In this document: positions 60,455 to 64,000 of the stretch, one piece after another
Position numbering within the stretch: the stretch's first letter is position 1
Layout: each line of letters starts with the position of its first letter
From: Streptomyces sp. R21
GTDB lineage: Bacteria > Actinomycetota > Actinomycetes > Streptomycetales > Streptomycetaceae
DNA: 64,000 bases
Direction of reading: 5' to 3'
Assembly (NCBI RefSeq): GCF_041051975.1
Contig: NZ_CP163435.1
Coordinates: 7,419,001-7,483,000, forward strand
Program-made: the position numbers and the translations under genes
Notes under the pieces: model-generated
Database searches by the model: none
The model's input: the letters and a program-made list of their open reading frames with translations, nothing else
Told to the model about the DNA's origin: nothing

Positions 60455-61351
60455 CTACGTGTCGCACTCCAGCACCGTCCTGCACAGCGCGCAGCGCGCC
60501 CGGACGCGGCCCCGCACCGGCACCCTGATCCGCTGATGGCAGGTCGGGCAGGGGAAGGAGACGCGGAGCGGGTCGCGGCCGCCGCGGGTGAAGGTGTACG
60601 GCATCCCGGGCCCCGGGCCCGGCGCGTGATGGTCCTGGGCGTAGCGGCGGTCCTTCGCGTAGCGGCGGCGGCCCGCCCAGCCGGCCGCCGTCAGCGGGGG
60701 CTGCTGCTCGTCGCGGCGGGCCTGGGCCATGCCCTTCGTGTACGCGGTGTACGCCTGCGGGCTGGTGAACCAGATCGAGGGGTCCTCGCCGAAGACCAGG
60801 GCGCGCTTGGCGAGGACGTAGCCGAACTCCTCGGGGGTGAGGTAGCCGAGCTTCTGGGAGGACGCCGCGTCCTCGCGGTAGGCGTCCAGGAGCAGCCAGC
60901 CCGCGCCGAGATACGTCGCCGCGGTGTCCGTGAGGATCTCGTTGTCCCGCGTGCCGGGGAAGGACAGGTCGAGGCGGTGCAGATAGACGTGCATCACCTC
61001 GTGGGCGAGGGCCGCGCCGATGTCCCGGCGGTGGGTGCGGAAGCGGTCGTTGAGTTCCACGAAGTACTCGGGGCCCGCGGCGAGTTCGACGTTCGCCGCG
61101 TGCTCCATCTCGCGGAAGCCGACGATCAGCCGGGCGTCGGGCAGGTGGTAGTGCCGGACCATCTCGCGGGCCACCCGCTGCGCGCCCAGATGCAGGTCGT
61201 CGGTGTCGCCGAAGGCCACGTCGGCGGGGGCCACGCTGGTGGCGAACGTGTGGATGGTGTCGTACGAGAGCCGCTTGTAGAGCGCGGTGATCGCCGCCCG
61301 CACCGTGTCCAGATGCGGGTATCCGTGCTCGACGGGTCCGCCGTTCGCCAC
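60455..61351 (-). CDS. HExxH metallopeptidase-like protein with C-terminal zinc ribbon
   Basis: 298-residue protein. The motif ALAHEVMHVYLHR (HExxH) near residue 115 and the downstream DNEILTDTAATYLGAG (acidic third-ligand candidate) point to a zincin fold. The C-terminus has a zinc ribbon, CPTCHQ ... CALCRTVLEC. No secretion signal. It may be a cytoplasmic protease or a peptidase-fold protein of other function. Confidence 0.72.
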   Translation of the reverse strand: MANGGPVEHGYPHLDTVRAAITALYKRLSYDTIHTFATSVAPADVAFGDTDDLHLGAQRVAREMVRHYHLPDARLIVGFREMEHAANVELAAGPEYFVELNDRFRTHRRDIGAALAHEVMHVYLHRLDLSFPGTRDNEILTDTAATYLGAGWLLLDAYREDAASSQKLGYLTPEEFGYVLAKRALVFGEDPSIWFTSPQAYTAYTKGMAQARRDEQQPPLTAAGWAGRRRYAKDRRYAQDHHAPGPGPGMPYTFTRGGRDPLRVSFPCPTCHQRIRVPVRGRVRARCALCRTVLECDT

Positions 61352-61569
61352 GCCCGCACCCCCAGAAGACGTCAGCCCTGACCTCTGACCTCCACTGTAG
61401 GCGGGGCCCGGTCCGGGGGCGGGGCGTGCGTCGGCCCGGGGCGGGGGCGGCTGGCCGGAATGCGGTCCTTGCCGGGTTTCCCGGCGGTCCCAATAATGCG
61501 CTCAGGCTTGGCAGGAGCATGCCAGTCGTGCTTCCGCCTTGCGCTCAACCCCCCACGAAAGGAAGCACG

Positions 61570-62352
61570 TTGACACTCTCCAGGAAGTTCAGCGGCGTCA
61601 AGAGAGCCCTGGCCGTCGGTGCCGTCACGCTTGCCGCGCTCTCGCTCCAGCCCCTCTCCGCACAGGCCGCACCGCAGCCCGTCGTCGGCGGCACGCGCGC
61701 CGCACAGGGCGAGTTCCCGTTCATGGTGCGGCTCTCCATGGGCTGCGGCGGCGCCCTGTACACCAAGAGCATCGTCCTGACCGCCGCGCACTGCGTGGAC
61801 GGCTCCGGAACCAACACCTCCATCACGGCCACCGCCGGCGTCGTCGACCTGCAGAGCAGCAGCGCGGTCAAGGTCAAGTCGACGAAGGTGCTCCAGGCGC
61901 CCGGCTACAACGGCAAGGGCAAGGACTGGGCGCTGATCAAGCTCGCCAGGCCCATCGACCTGCCCACCCTGAAGATCGCCACGACCACCGCGTACAACAA
62001 CGGGAACTTCACCGTCGCAGGCTGGGGCGCCACCCGGGAGAACGGCGGCCAGCAGCGCTACCTGCGCAAGGCCACCGTCCCCTTCGTCGACGACGCCACC
62101 TGCCAGCAGGCGTACGGCAGCGACCTGGTGCCCGGCGACGAGATCTGCGCCGGGTTCGTCGCACAGGGCGGTGTCGACACCTGTCAGGGCGACTCCGGCG
62201 GCCCCATGTTCCGCAAGGACGACACGGGCGCGTACATCCAGGTCGGGATCGTCAGCTGGGGCCAGGGCTGCGCTGAGCCCGGCTACCCCGGCGTCTACAG
62301 CGAGGTGTCGACCTTCGCGGCGGACATAGCCCGCTCGGCGTCCGGGCTGTAG
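61570..62352 (+). CDS. Secreted trypsin-like serine protease (S. griseus trypsin homologue)
   Basis: 260-residue chymotrypsin-fold (S1) protease nearly identical in layout to Streptomyces griseus trypsin. Signal and propeptide (about 1-37) are followed by the mature N-terminus VVGGTRAAQGEFPF. Catalytic His is in LTAAHCVD, Asp in GKDWALIKLA, Ser in CQGDSGGPMF; the S1-pocket Asp just before (VDTCQG) gives Lys/Arg specificity. TTG start 61570 has AAAGGAAG upstream and gives family-typical length; longer in-frame starts spoil the signal peptide. A hairpin follows. Confidence 0.94.
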   Translation: MTLSRKFSGVKRALAVGAVTLAALSLQPLSAQAAPQPVVGGTRAAQGEFPFMVRLSMGCGGALYTKSIVLTAAHCVDGSGTNTSITATAGVVDLQSSSAVKVKSTKVLQAPGYNGKGKDWALIKLARPIDLPTLKIATTTAYNNGNFTVAGWGATRENGGQQRYLRKATVPFVDDATCQQAYGSDLVPGDEICAGFVAQGGVDTCQGDSGGPMFRKDDTGAYIQVGIVSWGQGCAEPGYPGVYSEVSTFAADIARSASGL

Positions 62353-62376
62353 CAGCGGCAGCGGTACGAGTACGGT

Positions 62377-62402
62377 GCGGGGCCCCGGCTGCGGGGTCCC
62401 GC
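62377..62402 (+). terminator. Hairpin after the trypsin gene
   Basis: GCGGGGCCCCG (62377-62387) pairs with CGGGGTCCCGC (62392-62402) over 11 positions with one G-U, loop GCTG. Confidence 0.65.
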
Positions 62403-62422
62403 ACACTGGGATACTGCGTCCC

Positions 62423-62932
62423 ATGAGCATGGATCACCAGCCGGGAAACGTGGAGCAACAGCCCGCCGTCACCGCGTCGTTGCAGGTGGGCGACAAGGAC
62501 GAGGCCCTGGAGGAGCGGCTCGACGACGAGCTGACTGCCTTCAACGCACAGGCGACCGGCGCCGGTACGCCGACCCCTCTCTCGGTCCGTGTCACCGACG
62601 ACGCGGGCGAACTCGTCGGTGGACTCACCGCCTGGATCTGGGGCGGCTGCTGCGCCGTCGACATGCTGTGGGTGCGTGCGGACCAACGGCACGCGGGCTG
62701 GGGAAGCAGGCTGCTGACCGCGGCCGAGGAGGAGGCCGCCCGGCGCGGCTGCACCGAGGCGATCGTGTCGTCCTTCACCTTCCAGGCCCCGGACTTCTAC
62801 CGCGGCCACGGCTATCGCGAGACGGGCCGCACCGAGGGCATCCCGGGCGGCCACCAGGACGTGCACCTGCACAAGCTGCTGGCGCCCGCGGAAGGTCAGC
62901 CCCCGCCCCGCGCTCCGCGCCCCGCCCGTTAG
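62423..62932 (+). CDS. GNAT family N-acetyltransferase
   Basis: 169-residue GNAT enzyme: AVDMLWVRADQRHAGWGSRLLTAAEEEAARRGCTEAIVSSFTFQAPDFYRGHGYRETGR holds the acetyl-CoA motif (QRHAGWGSRLL, a variant of QxxGxG/A) and the C-terminal motif B. Acceptor unknown. No ribosome site is visible, so it is probably leaderless. The C-terminus ends in a proline/arginine-rich tail. Followed by the GH101 gene 91 bp downstream. Confidence 0.85.
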   Translation: MSMDHQPGNVEQQPAVTASLQVGDKDEALEERLDDELTAFNAQATGAGTPTPLSVRVTDDAGELVGGLTAWIWGGCCAVDMLWVRADQRHAGWGSRLLTAAEEEAARRGCTEAIVSSFTFQAPDFYRGHGYRETGRTEGIPGGHQDVHLHKLLAPAEGQPPPRAPRPAR

Positions 62933-63023
62933 TCCAACTCCTGCCCCTCCTTTGTCCATGGGCGCCCGCGCCCCCGGCGGCGCAAGGTGACGTGCACCGA
63001 ACGCCGCCTTGAGGAGGAGCGTC

Positions 63024-64000
63024 TTGCAGCCGTCAGACACGTTCGCCCCCAGCCGCAGAGCCGTCGTCGCGGGGACCGCCGCGGCCGGGATCGGGGCCGT
63101 ACTCGGCGTCGCCGGTACCGCCTCGGCGGCCCCCGGCGAGGAAGCCGTGATCCGCTCCGACGCCCTCGACGTCCGCGTGGCCACCGGCTTCCCGCGGATC
63201 GTCTCCTACACCGACCGTGCCACCGGTGCCGTCCTGCACGGCCAGGAGGACGAGATCACGGCCATCCTGATCGACGGCACCCCGCGCACCCCCGCGGTCA
63301 CCTCGACGATGCCCGGCGATGACACGGCCGCCTACCGCCTCGCCTTCGACGGCGGCACCACCATCGACGTGGAGATCGCTGTGACGGGCCGTCAGGTCCT
63401 CTGGCGCGTCACGCGGATCGCCGACACCACCGCCCTGCCCGTCGGCACCCTGCAGATCCCCGGCCTCGCCCTGCTCTCCGTGCGCAGTGACCAGCCCGGC
63501 GCCCAACTGCTCGCCGCCCGCATCCAGTTGGACAAGGCGAAGAGCGGCGACACCCTCGTCGTACCGGCCGCGGACACCCCGGCCGAGGCCCCCACCGGAT
63601 GCGCGTACGCCGTCGTCGCGCACGCCGGGCTCGGCGGCGCCGTCGAGACGAACACCGTGTACGACAAGCCGGACAGCGCGGCGGGCACCACCTGGGAGAA
63701 CGGCCGGCTCTGGCGGCAGACGGTCCGGGCGGACGGCTACGTCAAGGCGCAGCTCTCCCCGGGCCAGTGGACCCACCGCGCGGCGACCGCCTCCGACACG
63801 GAGCCGCTGCCGTACGCAACGGTGATCGTGACCGGTGACCGGGGCGGCGACGGCGTCGTCGACTGGCAGGACGCCGCGATCGCCTTCCGCGACATCATGG
63901 TGACCCCGCTCGGCGCCGACGAGCAGTACCTGAGGGTCGTCCCGCACATCCCCTTCAACTTCGCCTCGCAGGCGACCAATCCGTTCCTCGCCACCCTCGA
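63024..64000 (+). CDS. Endo-alpha-N-acetylgalactosaminidase (GH101), N-terminal part
   Basis: Open reading frame runs off the window end (325 codons visible of a family usually well over 1,000 residues). A twin-arginine signal (SRRAVVAGTAAAGIGAVLG) is followed by beta-rich GH101 N-terminal sequence and the diagnostic GDGVVDWQDAAIAFRDIM and FNFASQATNPFL segments. GH101 releases Galbeta1-3GalNAc from O-glycoproteins. TTG start with GAGGAGGAG 6 bp upstream. The predicted Tat signal suggests it folds before export. Its 3' half and other domains lie outside the window. Confidence 0.85.
   Translation, partial: MQPSDTFAPSRRAVVAGTAAAGIGAVLGVAGTASAAPGEEAVIRSDALDVRVATGFPRIVSYTDRATGAVLHGQEDEITAILIDGTPRTPAVTSTMPGDDTAAYRLAFDGGTTIDVEIAVTGRQVLWRVTRIADTTALPVGTLQIPGLALLSVRSDQPGAQLLAARIQLDKAKSGDTLVVPAADTPAEAPTGCAYAVVAHAGLGGAVETNTVYDKPDSAAGTTWENGRLWRQTVRADGYVKAQLSPGQWTHRAATASDTEPLPYATVIVTGDRGGDGVVDWQDAAIAFRDIMVTPLGADEQYLRVVPHIPFNFASQATNPFLATL

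Noticed and set aside
58580..61381. 933-codon plus-strand open frame from MFS into ankyrin/HExxH genes
   Set aside because: It crosses the convergent terminator and has no domain; the real genes lie in other frames or strand.
1..64000. tRNA, rRNA, CRISPR, transposase or integrase genes
   Set aside because: I looked for these on both strands and saw no clover-leaf, rRNA motif, repeat-spacer array or DDE/tyrosine recombinase protein.

Overview
The window is high-GC (about 70%+) DNA with strong third-position G/C bias, GTG and TTG starts, ATGA/GTGA start-stop overlaps and leaderless promoters. This is typical of a Streptomyces chromosome, and gene content and order (his operon, trp genes, lgt, gltBD) fit the conserved core. 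There are about 52 protein genes and no tRNA, rRNA, CRISPR array or transposase that I could see.

Layout. (1) 1-5523: his operon hisD(partial)-hisC-hisB-small membrane protein-hisH-priA-ridA-like-hisF, almost entirely translationally coupled. (2) 5612-13533: a TIGR03085 protein diverges from hisI, followed by trpE, three small membrane-protein genes, trpC, a trpM-like small gene, trpB and trpA. PriA should supply the TrpF step as well as the HisA step, so histidine and tryptophan synthesis are interlocked. (3) 13629-15535: a membrane-anchored DsbA-like protein and lgt, ended by a perfect 18-bp hairpin. (4) 15612-23725, minus strand: a tightly coupled operon of four ADP-ribosylglycohydrolase paralogues, a ribokinase-type sugar kinase, a CaiB-type CoA transferase and a CitE/HpcH-type lyase. 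(5) 24023-31162: a VIT1/CCC1 iron-transporter gene behind an iron box, then gltBD behind a GlnR-box-like site. (6) 31278-38923: a cell-surface polysaccharide locus (UDP-GlcNAc 2-epimerase, processive GT2 synthase with a small membrane partner, DUF2334 deacetylase-like protein, GH113-like lipoprotein, GH46 chitosanase). (7) 38970-43174: rhomboid protease, TerF-like vWA protein, HutD, and an orphan cytochrome b. (8) 43149-53096: a complete-looking KstR2-type steroid C/D-ring (HIP) catabolic cluster: two acyl-CoA dehydrogenases, ipdF, kstR2, fadA6, ipdC, ipdB, ipdA, echA20 and two more SDRs. All ten flanking catabolic/regulatory genes are arranged around two divergent promoters that carry near-identical palindromes. 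(9) 53201-64000: a LAL regulator containing a TTA (bldA) codon, an unknown gene, a MarR-MFS pair with shared operators, an ankyrin protein, an HExxH/zinc-ribbon protein, a Streptomyces-griseus-type trypsin, a GNAT enzyme, and the 5' part of a Tat-exported GH101 endo-alpha-N-acetylgalactosaminidase.

Most notable: the four-paralogue ADP-ribosylglycohydrolase/ribokinase/CoA-transferase/lyase operon, which I cannot assign to a described pathway; the compact steroid-ring cluster with its twin operators; and the exopolysaccharide locus that pairs a synthase with several candidate tailoring and cleaving enzymes.
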